Source: Diphasiastrum complanatum
Taxonomy: Eukaryota > Streptophyta > Lycopodiopsida > Lycopodiales > Lycopodiaceae
Reading direction: 5' to 3'
Length of the DNA stretch: 64,000 nt
Assembly: GCA_029204225.1 (NCBI GenBank)
Contig: CM055092.1
Span: forward strand, 71,241,472 to 71,305,471
This document shows positions 1-11,698 of the stretch, piece by piece. The notes below the pieces were generated by a model. It did not search any database and had not been told where the DNA came from. It was given only the letters and a program-made list of their open reading frames with translations. The first letter of the stretch is position 1, and the number at the start of each line of letters is the position of its first letter. Made by a program: the position numbers and the translations under genes.

Positions 1-379
1 TATGGGTATATCCATGCTAAATCCATGCTATGCACCCTTGCAAAAAGGGGACTTTGGGCCAAACATCGCAATAAATACTCTGAACTGGCCAAAGATCAAA
101 GCACCTGGACAATAGACATGGATTTCATAAGGGCTTTGCGAACCTTTGGGAAGGATAATAGGCATTCCCCCGATCCCACAATAAAGAAGGCAGTAGATTA
201 TGCGATAGATTTAGCATATCTGGCTAGAATCCAAAGCACTTGGGATAATTGCCTACCTCCCATAGCATTCAATCTGAACCAATGCTTCGCCTTAGATACC
301 GTGCCAGATCAACTACCATTGGCATGATTGTATTATAGAGCAGCGATGCTTGGGGGATCCTGGGACATGAAATTCAAGA
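1..379 (+). other. Unassigned stretch with one short open frame
   Basis: An open frame at 25-327 would encode 100 residues (many Trp, Lys and Asp, no signal peptide or membrane segment). I do not recognise it. It lies directly next to the chromodomain end of a decayed gypsy element on the other strand, so it may be part of an LTR or of an older insertion. It could also be a chance open frame. No start context or splice signal supports it as a host gene. Confidence 0.2.
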
Positions 380-1560
380 ATAAACAACAACGGGATGGTT
401 GGAAGGTGTGCACTTTGTAAGTAATCTTCCCTCTCCCAAGTGTCTTCATCATCTGATTTTTCTTTCCAGTCGACCAGATATTCCGAAATCATCTGGTTTC
501 TCAACTGGGGTCGACAAACACAATCTTTTCTAGCACCGTTGGTAGAAAGATAGTCAGATCCTCCAATTTAACTAGTTCACCTTTCAAAACTAGGTCATCC
601 TTTCTATTAAGTCATTTCTTGAAACGAACTATGTGGAATACAAGAGCGACTTGGTTGACTTTTTTTACATCCTTGTAAGGACCGCTATATCAAGGAGATA
701 GCTTATTGCATTTCCCAGTTCGAAGTGCCTTAGAATCTTTAGAGATTTTAAGATGCATCTAGGTTTTGTCCTCAAATTTTTGAGGTGAGCAATTGTGATT
801 TGCATAAAACTAAGCTCTATCCTGAGCGATTTTAATCCTTTCTTTGCCCATTAGACTAAGGGTTCAAATAATGACTGCTAGAATTTGTCAGTGAATTTGG
901 AGTCTCGATCACTAACAATATCATCTGGCAAGCCATACAATTTGAACAACTTTTTAATGAAAAGTTGGGCTAGTGTAAAAGCTTTGGTTAGTTTGTTAAC
1001 CACCATGCAAAAAGGCTTCATGACCCAACCCGGTTTTAGGGAGTCCAGTCACAAAATTCATTGAAATACTTTCCCTTTTTTATTGGGAATTTGCAAGAGA
1101 TGTAAGAGACTAGAAACTTTAAGTCTCTCTGCCTTATTAAACTAGCATTTTTCACAACCTTGAGCGTATGCCTCGACATGAGCTTTCATCTTTGGCCAAT
1201 AGAAAATCTATTTAACAACGTCCAATGCCCTCTGTATGCCAGGTGACTAGCACAAGGGTTGTCATGAAACTGTTGTAGGATTTGGGCCCGGAGGTCATCC
1301 TTATCCAGCACACATGCTTTTCAGAAAAGTAAGCCATTTCTAATGGAATAATCGTCCAGTATCTTATCATTTTGAGATATCTTGGGATTTTGCATCCTAA
1401 GGCCTTCACTAGAACGCCTGAATGATTGCAAAAAGTTCCTTCTCATAAGTAGAATACCTACATTGAATAGGATCTAGCTTTTTGCTTTCAAAGGCAAGTC
1501 AAACTCTAACTTTGACTATTATTACCAAAAAGAGGCCCCTAGTCATAGCACGCATGCTTG
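380..1560 (-). mobile_element. Decayed Ty3/gypsy chromovirus: RNase H - integrase - chromodomain
   Basis: Read on the minus strand, the pieces come in pol order with stops and frame changes between them. RNase H tail at about 1530-1395 (frame with AFESKKLDP and YSTYEKELFAI). Integrase zinc-binding start at about 1390-1190 (LDKDDLRAQILQQFHDNP). Integrase core at about 1080-880 (MVVNKLTKA, then LYGLPDDIVSDRDSKF, which carries the second catalytic Asp). Chromodomain at about 504-420 (EYLVDWKEKSDDEDTWERED). The part of RNase H between ELFAI and the integrase is missing, so there is an internal deletion. The C-terminal chromodomain places it in the chromovirus branch of Ty3/gypsy, common in plants. 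No LTR or reverse transcriptase is recognisable beside it. Confidence 0.85.
420..504 (-). pseudogene. Chromodomain of the gypsy integrase
   Basis: The frame reads EYLVDWKEKSDDEDTWERED, the classic chromodomain pattern (Tyr-Leu-Val-x-Trp-Lys, then Thr-Trp-Glu). In chromoviruses this domain sits at the C-terminus of integrase and directs insertion by binding modified histones. Here it is preserved as a short open frame while the upstream core has stops. Confidence 0.8.
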
Positions 1561-1938
1561 GCCTTAATGATCCTCATTAAAGATTGAGGGCTAACAATCA
1601 AACATTACTTCCAAGCGAAGATGCAGGCCGCGTTCCGGAAAGGGTTCCCTTAAATGCTATCCGGGATTTCCCATTAGGGTTTCCCAAAATGCGGTTTTTT
1701 TTTTTTGAAATTCTTTTGGTGCCAATATGGGTATCAAATGAAAGGTTTTTCTAAGAGCAGTTCATTTATCTAGTTTGCCAAGATTTTCAAAACCAATGTT
1801 GTCCATTTTTGGGCCTTTAAGTGATTTTCTACCTTGGTATGTATTCAATCGAATCTGTATATTGTGTGAAATGAAATCATGTGCACTTTATTGAACGACA
1901 ATGGTTATGAAGCATAGTAAACCATTGAAACCATATTG

Positions 1939-1940
<2 letters not shown>
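1561..1940. other. No gene seen
   Basis: AT-rich sequence with a T-run near 1695. I see no coding frame of recognisable kind, RNA gene or repeat structure here. It ends where the first CT array begins. Confidence 0.5.

Positions 1941-2030
<90 letters not shown>
1941..2030. repeat. CT microsatellite, about 90 bp
   Basis: Nearly pure CT dinucleotide array with two interruptions (a G near 1988 and an A near 2025). It abuts a LINE 3' end that starts right after it. Open frames of Ser-Leu or Arg-Glu repeats across it are products of the dinucleotide repeat and not genes. Confidence 0.98.
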
Positions 2031-2529
<499 letters not shown>

Positions 2530-2847
2530 GGGGCTCTGTACGTAAATATATTACTCTATATACTTCGCAAACCTCTGTAGAATGCAAATGTCGCGTAATA
2601 ACCCTTTTTACTAGTCAGGGCGGAAGAAAAATGCCTTGCTATGATAGAAGACCCCATTTTTTTTAAAAAGAAATTTAAAAAAAAGTGGTGGGAAAGTTGG
2701 TAGTCTTTCCAAGGGCCAAGATCTATGCACATTTTGAACAGTCAATCTAACGGTGAGCAACAAATTGCACTTAGTACACCTAAGTGTCCTCTGATTCTAT
2801 AAAGAGGGAAGTCACAAAACCCTATTCACTTTCCCTCATACTTTCCT

Positions 2848-2851
<4 letters not shown>

Positions 2852-2915
<64 letters not shown>
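2852..2915. repeat. CT microsatellite in LINE leader
   Basis: About 64 bp of CT directly downstream of a TATA-like element in the presumed LINE 5' region. The next LINE copy has a non-repetitive pyrimidine-rich stretch at the equivalent place (5838-5865). Confidence 0.95.
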
Positions 2916-2917
<2 letters not shown>

Positions 2918-4149
2918 TCAACCCTGCTCTACTGGTGCTTTTCTTTACGGTGATTGCTATTGAAGAGGAATACTCGTGAAAGCTACTGGAAGTGCAATCG
3001 TGTGAACGATACTGCAACCTAAGGTGAGAACGCTATGAGGAATGATAGCTCGCTGATAATGAAGGTTTTGTGCTGTACTTTACGATTTGGAATGAATGTT
3101 TACAACATGCTGTGATTACCGTTGTGTAGTAGCAAGTTTTGGCTTGCAACACTGTGATTCGGCATTCTTACAATCAAGCGCTGCCTCAAGGAGCAGTAGT
3201 GGGCACCTTTACAGGTATTTTTTCTATCACTGATTGAGTTATAGTTGGCGCTGGACAGTGATCCAGGTGTATACAAAAAGTATCACTGATTATGTGTGAT
3301 TAGTAGTCGCTAGCCAGCGCTATCTGTGTAGCGGAATGGGCCGTTGGCTAGCGCTGCTTTTTGAGTATAAATTCCATATTGATACTGCGATGAAGCATGG
3401 CCTTGCATGCATTATTCCACGCATTTTACAGTATGTAAGGATGGAAAAAGTGCGAAGGACCGTTGTCTTTACTTATGGATTCCAGTGATTACAATGATGA
3501 ATGCTTATATGTGATTGATAAGAGCATTCCTGCTATTCCATTGGCTGTAACTTGCTATAATTGGTTGCTCTGGATGATTGCTACGGTTGTATGATACAAA
3601 CTATGATGATTGCTGCCTCTGCTAAGGAGTAGATTGGCTTCTAAGAGTGTAACTTGAAGAATGCTTGGTTTGATTGTTTCTTTCTGGGAAGACGTATACA
3701 CAGAACATGATTATCTGTATGTTGTGGATATTGTGGGGAAGGAACTGCTCTTGAATAAGTTGAATGATAAGTTAATAATCTGCGGCAAAATGATGGGTTA
3801 ACTATTGTTAAAGACTATGAGGGTGACAGAAGTACTTTACGCTTAACACAATACTTTCAGTTTGAATGTTCTAGCACGTAGGTGATTTGTTAAAATAGCT
3901 GAAGATGGATAATTCGCAAGAGATGACTTTGTCTATTATTCAGGTATGATGCTATATGAAACTGCACCAATACGGTGGGTAGCCTTACCCGTTACTATAG
4001 GAAGTCTTATCCATGCATGATTATACTGAAATTTCTTCCTTTAAAGGTAATAACTAATAATGTTAGAAAAGTCTGATCTTATGTACGTTAAAAATAGACA
4101 TGAGCTTGTATTTTTTATTTAATTAAATTCGCTTGCATCCAGTGTCCCA

Positions 4150-5280
4150 GTGTTGTTTGTAAGGTCACGTACTCATATAGAGCTTGACAATGGTACACTT
4201 GAATGGCATGGATTTGCCCAAGTTGTTCGGTGTTTGGGCTCTCGGAAAACAGGGTGTACCGGGATTCTTGAGTCAGAGTGGACTAGCATCTCTCGTTTAC
4301 AGATCAGTATGCTTGCACGTGTGATCCAGGTCAAACCATCTGTTCCTCACCAAGTTATACTTGCTAAGTTTGTCGGCATTCCACTACGAGTTGAGGCTAT
4401 TTTCAAGTTGATCACATACATCCAGAGAGTGATGAGTCTTCCGTTGTCACATTATCCACGCATAGCTTTTCTCTCTTCTCAGCAACTTCATTTTTAGGGT
4501 CATCAACTATCATGGTACTCCCAGACTTCTCGTCTTCTACGCATATACGACATTGACATTTCTGATCTACCATGGGTTCTCATCAGTATATCAGGGGGGT
4601 TATTTATCGTGCATATTCTCGAGTGACTTGGCAGACTTCTATTGCTCCAGTTTCCTAGAGCTAGACAATGTTGGGGTCCCCGTTTTGCCTCATTATTTGG
4701 ATAGCGGACTTTCACATTGCCTTTGTTTTATATTGGGTCAGTTCCGAGTTTCCTCACATCAGCTATATGTGGAGATGGAGCGATTCCAAGGCATCCCTCA
4801 TATGAGCAGACTTTGTCAGATGTGCACATTAGGGGAGGTGGAGTCAGAGGAGCATTTTCTATTTAGATGTCTTGTCTATTATGAGATCCGCTATGCTATC
4901 ATTGTCTTTTCCGGGATTCTCCAGTCACACTTCTCTCTCTCATCTCGATGTGTGTCACTGATGCTTCATGAGATGTTCTTGCTCCGTAGAGATATTTGTC
5001 AGAGAGATCAGGATGGATACCATGACTCCCAACAAACTCACCTCCTTTTTCTCCAGGAGACGATCTAGAGCAGATGCCGATATTTTGTCAGAGGATGAGT
5101 CAGATATCTTACCTCGGGACTCTCATCGGGACCGTCGACAAAAACGTATCCAGACACATGTTAGAGTTACCAGGAGACCTCATAGACCTAGAGCTCATGG
5201 GCGTAGACCCACTGCTTCAGCACCAGCACCTGCATCTTCTTCTATACTTACTTTCTTCAGCAGTGTTTCAGTGGCGACAT
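4150..5280 (+). pseudogene. LINE ORF2 C-terminal region with zinc-binding motif
   Basis: Two or three open frames linked by frameshifts (4150-4497, 4553-5068, 4968-5280). The first resembles the region after the reverse transcriptase of L1-type ORF2. The second has LCQMCTLGEVESEEHFLFRC, a Cys-x2-Cys ... Glu ... His ... Cys pattern typical of the zf-RVT domain at the end of plant L1 ORF2. The tail is Arg/Pro/Ala-rich and ends at 5282. The reverse transcriptase core and endonuclease are absent. The same C-terminal sequence (MFLL-x-x-DIC followed by an SFFSR block) is found inverted at 9.3-9.5 kb, which confirms one family. Confidence 0.7.
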
Positions 5281-5639
5281 GATCTATCACATAGTTCCAA
5301 CGGTTTTTTGTATAGTTATATGACACCCCATTGTACCATATTTCGGACTTCCATGTCTAAGAGTAGCTTAGAGATTTCGTCTGGTCTTGATAGATCAATA
5401 ACTTTAGCTAGTAGTTGTCGTTTGTTATGGAGACATTTATATGCTCCTTTCAATATCTATCACACTTGAGATGAATTTATTTGGTCTTATATGCCTTTTG
5501 ACATTAATAGACGCCAATAAAGCTTTCTCTCTCTCATGGATGGTATTTAACTACAGTTTACTACACTTTGAATAGTAGCAATGCTGGGTATATGGTCTCA
5601 TTATGTTTCGTACCTATGACGGGTACCTTGGTTTTGGTG

Positions 5640-8030
5640 TTTTTTTTTAAAAAACCCCCTACTTTCACTTAAGGCAAATTTGATGGCCAAGATCGTTCAA
5701 ATATCATCCTACGGCCAAGAATGGTTACCCTCCCTACAAGTTACCTAATGGATGTCACCACTTAGCCTTATCACTTATGTGGAGCATAAGCCATCACCTT
5801 TATAAGGGTGGCATACTCGCTCGCTTCCACCACTCTTCTTCTCCTCTCTTCCTCTCTTCTTTGGAAAAACGTGCTTGGGAATACATCGCCCATCTACAAG
5901 CGAGTTGGCAACGATCCGACATACAATCGGTAAGAGGTTTTATACTTGTTCTGTCATGTATATGGAAAGCTTTAGGTATTAGCATACTTTCATCGATTGT
6001 TTACACATAATGGCTCATAACCTTCAGCGCGGGAGCACGGCCCATCTACCATCTTTGCAATCTACTTTGATGGTTTGGTTGCTAATTTGCATATTGCAAT
6101 GATCTTATGGAAATCTGCCCATCGCTGGATGGATTAGCTACGAATCTGCAGGTAGCAGCGATGCATTACCTATCTGTACATTGCTGGGTCTGATTGGCAT
6201 ACATTCCATACTTTAATTGATGATTGATTGGAATCTGTCCATCGCTGGACCAGCGATGACAGCGCACTAATTAATGTGAAAAACCACTTTGTTTTTGTAT
6301 AAACAACTCTTTATGAGCTATTGAGCATGCACAGCTATGAGTATGTGATTGGACAGCAATGGAAAGCCATCTCAAAACGCACTTTATTGCTTGCTAGCTT
6401 GGCTGCGTTCTGGTTGTATAAGTAGTATATAATGTTTGGGAGTCCACCACTGCTGGACAGCAATGAACAACCTATATTTTTGCTAACATCCATCCTCTTT
6501 TCAAGGAGAATTCACTTATTGAATGAAGGTTGATAAAACAAGGTGCCATCTATGTCTTTTACAGCCTTAGCTGTTGCTCACTTTGGATACTAGAGTCTTT
6601 GACTCGAATCCTTTCGTTGTTAAAGCATTCCGAAAGACGGCAAGCAAGGTATGTACATGACAATCACTCTTTAGATTCAAGTTAATATGAGATGAATGTA
6701 ATACCATACTTCACAATCTATCGTAAGGCTTAAGTGAGAAGGATTTGAAGAAACTTGTGTTGTGATAGCATTTTCTTCGGGCTTGTGGAAACTCACTTCT
6801 ATACATAGACCCGGACTCGGCATAAACCGTTTTCCGTTTAAAGAAAAAGACATTCACGAGCAAACATGACCTTTTCACAAGACTCTCCTCAAGAAACATT
6901 TTAACCTACTTTGTGTATCCTAAGTGTTTGGCACTCGTCTATGAAGTATCTTAACCTTAATAACAGATCTGCGAATATCCCCTGTCACAAATCTGCCTCC
7001 ATCTGATCTATCTTGTGCACTTCCTCGCTCTCCCAGTTTTGGCTCATCTAGTATGGAGTCTATTGTCGCTCTTCCCTTAACCCCACATCAAGAAGCGCCT
7101 CCATCGATTTCTACAATGCTTTTTTCACTCAGTGCAAACATGATAAGGATCTTCGGACTTCTTGCCAACCACCAAAAAGAGAAGAATTCCCACTGTGAAC
7201 CGATCCTATCAGTTCAATCACACCTGCAGCGGACAGATTCTTCCATCATAGAACTCAAACAGGAAATTTCAGCCATCAAATACACAACATCCTCTCACGT
7301 AGCTACTTCATCTACGATCCACCAACTCGAAAATAAAGTGGAGCAACATCATACAGCTGTCCAAATCTTGGGCAGATGTGCGCAGAGGTCCAGGTTAATC
7401 AGATGTTCCAGTTTCTTTCATTTACTAAGAGCCGATTGCGAGAGCAAAAGGCCCTCAATGTTTGTGTCAGAGGCATCCCGAATTCTCACTCACAGAAGCC
7501 AAAAAACATTTGGAAGCTACTCTTCATCATCATGACAAAGGTTTGGCTCAGCTTGGCTTACCAAGAAAGATGCTAGCACCTTGGTACTGCACTTCACCTC
7601 GTTGGAGTCTCGGCGGGATGTATTGTGATAAACTAAAAGATACCAAGATCTTCCTGGATGAAGATCTCACCTTTGTACAATTGATGGAAAGAAAAGAGGC
7701 TCTACAAAAAGCGAAAGATATTGGGAAACACCTTATATATAGAGACAGTAAAATCCATTTTGTTGAAGCTAAAAGTTTAGCTGAAACGAAATAGATATTG
7801 TGTCGAGTTTGAGTTTGAGATGTCTAGTTAACCTTGTAAGTGTCTGCATTTCTTTTCACGCCATATATCCTGGACTATTTTGCAGTTGCTAAGTTTAGTG
7901 TAGTTTTTATTATCCGTCTGACGGCACTATCCCGTCTAGTTACCATCGCATTAGGATGTACTGTTTGGTCTTAAATGTCTTTTGCCATGGAAAAGACGTT
8001 AAGAAAGCCTTCTTTCCTTTCTTTTTGGTT
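5640..8030 (+). mobile_element. L1-type LINE copy lacking ORF2: leader, ORF1, 3' end
   Basis: Begins after the CT tail of the preceding LINE. The leader (5640-7050) starts A/T-rich, has TTTATAAGGG at about 5800 and a pyrimidine-rich stretch, and holds several CGCTGGAC/AGCGATG-type motifs (6130-6480). ORF1 follows at 7053. After its end near 7794 the sequence passes straight to the family 3' end (TTTGGTCTTAAATGTC, GAAAAGACGTTAAGAAAGCC) at 7950-8020. The whole of ORF2 is missing, so this is a non-autonomous deletion derivative. Confidence 0.6.
7053..7794 (+). pseudogene. LINE ORF1 (RNA-binding protein, transposase_22-like), frameshifted
   Basis: Starts with ATG at 7053. The first frame (to about 7370) is rich in heptad-like Leu/Ile/Glu and could be the ORF1 coiled coil. 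It then shifts frame twice (around 7376 and 7462). The last frame has FLDEDLTFVQLMERKEAL and GKHLIYRDSKIHF, matching the C-terminal RNA-binding part of plant L1 ORF1 (DLT ... Rk, then a Gly-Lys-x-x-x-x-Tyr-Arg-Asp-x-x-Ile pattern). A closely related block occurs on the minus strand at 9265-9070. ORF1 coats LINE RNA; this copy cannot make an intact protein. Confidence 0.65.
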
Positions 8031-8032
8031 TG

Positions 8033-9268
8033 TTATAGCAATGGAAATAGGTGTGTCAGTATGAATGGTATACAAGGAAGTGGCATAGTCAATGCAGATG
8101 TTTTGGAAGGAAAGGCATCTAAAACTGCAGTATGGGGTGCTGTAGTAAGGAAGAAAGCTTGCGCTTCTAGTAAATTGTGATATGGAAAGATGTGAAGCAA
8201 TGGGATAAGCAAATGTTGATAAATTGGAGCAAGCGAGTGATCAGAGAGGTGTTTGGGTGCACGGTCTAATGATGGGGTTGAGGACTGTTGAGATGAAGAA
8301 ATACTACCAAGGCTGAAGGAAAGAAAGGAGTGATCAGAGAGAGTGGTGGGACATATGCGAAAGGCATGCATGAGTGAGATGGAGGATGGTGAACCCATGT
8401 AGTAGTCGACAACACTATGCTCGCCACTATGAAGATGACTGGTATATTTGCTTGAGTCAAGCCAGCAAGCTAGACCATTAAAAATGGCCAATGTCCCAAT
8501 TGCAATAGGTGATAATAAGGCCCAAAATATCCTCTTGGTAGCTCTCAAAGTCATCTCCATGGAGGGCATGTACACGAAGCTGCTCAACAAGATCATAGAA
8601 GTCTATCAGTCGTGATGTTGTCTTGGCATTAAAGTCACCAGTGAATATAACCTTCCTCTGCATATCTAATACTATCCGTAGGAAGATCACTGTATGGTGA
8701 ACCAACACCATCCACAAAGAAAGAGGACATTGGAGGGAAGTAATAGGCTGCAACAAATATGTCCCTCTATGAACCAATGCTATGTCCACTAGTGCATAAC
8801 TGAATGTATGGTGAGTGCTCGTCATGATTGCCGACCTCAAAGAAATGATGTAGTGACTCCTTGTATAAACAAGCAACCCCTTCTGAGCCTCTACCATTGG
8901 CGGATCTCATTTGTCGATAGACCAAGTCCCATCTGTAACCTGGAAGAATGGGTAATCCTCTCTCTTGACTCTCATGAGTCTCCATGAAAAGTAATAGGTC
9001 TCTCTCACCAGTAAAGTCAATGAGATTACCAATATTGGACGATGAATTTATGTCGTTGCAATTTCAAACCCCAATCTGCAAACAGCGTGGATGGGGCGCC
9101 AATATCCAAGTTCCTATTGGAATCTCTAGACGTCTTGTCAATGTATCGTATTCGATCATCCCTATAAATAACATGTCTGCCTGTCACTTTAGCTTCTTGG
9201 AAGGCTTTATGTCTCTCCTTCATCATCATCTTGAATTTGGTCTTTGTGTGTAAGAATGTCATCATCTT
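8033..9268 (-). mobile_element. L1-type LINE fragment: ORF1 end and ORF2 endonuclease
   Basis: Read on the minus strand: the end of ORF1 (9265-9070; GRHVIYRDDRIRYID), then ORF2 endonuclease from about 9050 to 8250. Three landmark motifs are in order: METHESQERGLP (metal-binding Glu, 8967-8985), TGDFNAK (8625-8639) and LSDHSF (about 8330). SEGVACLYKE follows the first. Several stops and frameshifts break it. The endonuclease nicks target DNA to prime reverse transcription. The part beyond 8916 is included in the 2.78-kb tandem duplication. Confidence 0.8.
8250..8990 (-). pseudogene. LINE ORF2 apurinic/apyrimidinic-like endonuclease
   Basis: Overlapping open frames 8985-8767, 8897-8478 and 8596-8033 carry successive endonuclease blocks, with frame changes between them. 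The metal-binding Glu (in ETH), the GDFN motif and the catalytic SDH motif are all still legible, as is a His-Ser-Val-Val-Asp-Tyr block shortly before SDH. The broken frames make it inactive. Confidence 0.75.
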
Positions 9269-9299
9269 TGGTCTCTATATGTAAGAATGTCATCATCAT

Positions 9300-10909
9300 C
9301 ATCATCATTTGACTCTAAATCTATTTGTGGTTTGCTCCTAGAGAAGAAGGATGTGATTTGAAGGAAAGTATCAAAGTAACTATGCTCATCTGTCTAACAT
9401 ATGTCCTGCCACAGTAAGAACATCTCTTGTATCATGAGAGCAACACAATGGGGTCCTCATATGCTATAAAAGAACGCAATGTGACCGGTGTGTCCTGCAA
9501 TGAACAATGATATATCCCTCTAAACTCATAGTATATATGGCATCTGAAGATAAATTGTTTCTCGGAATCCACCTCACTCAAGGAACGTAATTGACAAGTC
9601 TCAATTAAACTCGAGATACCTTGGAAGCGTTCAGTCTCAATCGCAAGCTGGGGTGATGAAATTCAAAGCTTCCCAAAGTACGAACCTAACCCCGTGGGAT
9701 AGTCCTAGTGGCAATGCAACCAACTCCAAAAAGTGAGTCCGATAATTTGACCCCCGACTAACGTTGTCATGCACGATCAAGATATGCACCGTAGATGGAC
9801 CGTACCTAAGGGAAGGTCTATGATAGAGATGCCAAATGTCTCAAGTAGGTGAGAGGCCTAGGAAAACCATGACAAATACAATCAATAGCTATGGAGATGT
9901 TGAGAGGAGGTAAGTGCTACGTGTATTTCTCCTGAAAATCCTAAAACGTCTTGACTCTCTGAATGTACATGATGAGCTGAAAAATGGCACCAAGCTGTAG
10001 AGGCAAGACTACAAACTTTGCCAGAATAGTCTGGTGTGGGACATTGGGCTTAGCCCGCATCATGCATGACAACATAGCAACTTGTAGATGTGATATACTG
10101 ACCCAATTAGATAAGTAAGACCTTCACACCATGTCTTTCTAGCATAGAGGGATGTAGGGGTAACAATCATATCAAAAAGCCAACACTCTTTGGGGCATCC
10201 CAAATGGACTTCCAAAAATAGAACCTCTCCAATGGGCGTATCTCATACCAAATATAGGTCTTGTAAGAGTACTCCCAAGTAAGTGTAGGATGGTAAAGCC
10301 CTAGATGTATTGAAGACCATAAACTTGGTCCTCACAATGTTAACCCTCGAACCCTATCTAGTACATAAAGCATGAAGATTGTCCAACTATCTTTATAGGC
10401 CCACTCTAGTCAGAGAGACTAGAATCACATCAGCTGCATAGAGAAGAATGGCGATCAATATGTCACCAAGCTTGCAACCAGCACCTTTGCATTGCTCAAT
10501 GATTGTCTCAAGCTCATCAATGTATAATTTAAAGAGTGTAGGTGCCAGGGCACAACCCTACTCCAATCCTATGATTCTCCATGTCTGCTCTGAAATATCT
10601 TTGCACTCTTGAAACAACCCAAAACTCTCTGATTCAGTGCCATCAACACTAGAACTGTATCAATGGAAAAACCAAGATCTTGCTTCCTTTGGAGTAAGGA
10701 ACATGGCACAGAAGCGCATGGACCATGTCAGAGGTGAAGAAAGTGAACTCAGATGGATGAGGAGAGATGGAGATGGGCATGTCAATGGGTAAGTATAGCA
10801 TAGTAGCATAATCATTCCAGGTACATAGGTCATCCAAGAGGGGGGTTTTGGGGCACGAGGGTGAACTCTCGCACAAGAGCAAGAGCTGAAAAAAAGGTCG
10901 ACAAGTCAT
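9300..10909 (-). pseudogene. LINE ORF2 reverse transcriptase and C-terminus (left duplicate)
   Basis: Minus-strand reading gives reverse transcriptase blocks GCALAPTLFKLYIDELE (10558-10508) and LLYAADVILVS (about 10443-10420), then a decayed C-terminal region to about 9300 with an acidic DDDDD run. The catalytic YADD box reads YAAD, so the first Asp is lost even apart from the frameshifts. Upstream, 10909-10649 is a shifted frame of the same domain. Order is odd: this ORF2 end lies upstream, in the minus direction, of the ORF1 end at 9265, so two LINE pieces are joined head to tail. Confidence 0.7.
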
Positions 10910-10929
10910 TTTTTCTTCGCAGTCGTCAT

Positions 10930-11698
10930 AGGCTGCTGCAAATCGGGGTGGCCTAGAGCATGAAAAAACACAATTCTAGACACCAAAGTTTAGCGGAAGC
11001 TTGAGGATCTTGGATCTAATAAGCCCACAAGTTGCCTCGAGGCTTAAAAGACCACATGCAATTAACATGCATTGACATGCAAGAACATTTAACCAACATG
11101 CAAACTCATGCAACAACATGCAAGAGCATGCACTGACCATGCACTGGAAAAATCAGATTCAGATTCACTTCTAATTGTTTCTAATTATAAGGAATGACAG
11201 AGCCTATGCAGTAGAAACCTTGTGCAATTGATTTCATTCAATTTGGACAATCCATTAAGAAGAAATGAAGGAACAAGCAAGTCAGATCCAGCGCCCAATC
11301 AGATCTGAATGATGGCTGTTCTGGTCATCAACACTTTGATCGAAGCTAGAAAGCATAGGAATAGTAGCGCCCTCCTCCAAGGATCAGTATGCAACTGTCC
11401 TGATCGAAATCTGATGAGAGGAGAGGGAGAAACATGTAAAAGATCAGATCAGATCCAACTGCGACCTCCTACAAATATTCAGATCAAGGAGACAATGAAA
11501 AATGATGAAGATGGAAGATGATTCCATTCAACACACTCTCCAACTCGTGGAGACTCTATTAAATAAAATGTGGCATCATCATGCAAGAAGACCCTCCACG
11601 AGTTTGGTGCTAAAATTTTTTGCCTAAGTTTACTTGGGCCTTCAAAACTTTGGCCCCAAATAAAACCATGTGCTATGTTTTAATTATTTAACTAGGTC
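10930..11698. other. Non-LINE part of the duplicated unit
   Basis: No recognised gene. It contains a run of ATGCAA-type words (about 11050-11145; CATGCAAGAGCATGC and variants) and, near 11541-11606, inverted words (ACTCGTGGAG ... CTCCACGAGT) around an A/T-rich TTAAATAAAATG. It recurs at 13713-14478. It could be an LTR or another repeat fragment. The open frame at 11309-11521 has no known motif. Confidence 0.4.

Larger units (their letters stand above)
2640..5537 (+). mobile_element. L1-type LINE copy: 5' leader, ORF2 C-terminus, CT tail
   Basis: The left part (2640-4140) has no coding frame and looks like a LINE 5' region: an A/T-rich start, a TATA-like CTATAAAGAG at about 2798, then a CT array at 2852-2915. 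From 4150 it carries the C-terminal part of ORF2 and ends with the family 3' end (ATATGCCTTTTGACAT, AATAAAGC, short CT tail) at about 5500-5537. ORF1, endonuclease and the reverse transcriptase core are missing, so the copy is internally deleted or is two insertions joined. The leader shares its layout, and the CGCTGGAC/AGCG motif near 3250 and 3310, with the leader of the next LINE. Confidence 0.6.
8916..11698. repeat. Tandem duplication, left copy (2783 bp)
   Basis: Every landmark in this interval recurs 2783 bp to the right (for example 8984 and 11767, 10649 and 13432, 11309 and 14092). I count roughly ten substitutions or small indels over the whole unit, so identity is above 99 percent and the duplication is young. 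The unit includes LINE endonuclease start, ORF1 end, ORF2 C-terminus and reverse transcriptase, plus about 770 bp of non-LINE sequence. Confidence 0.95.
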
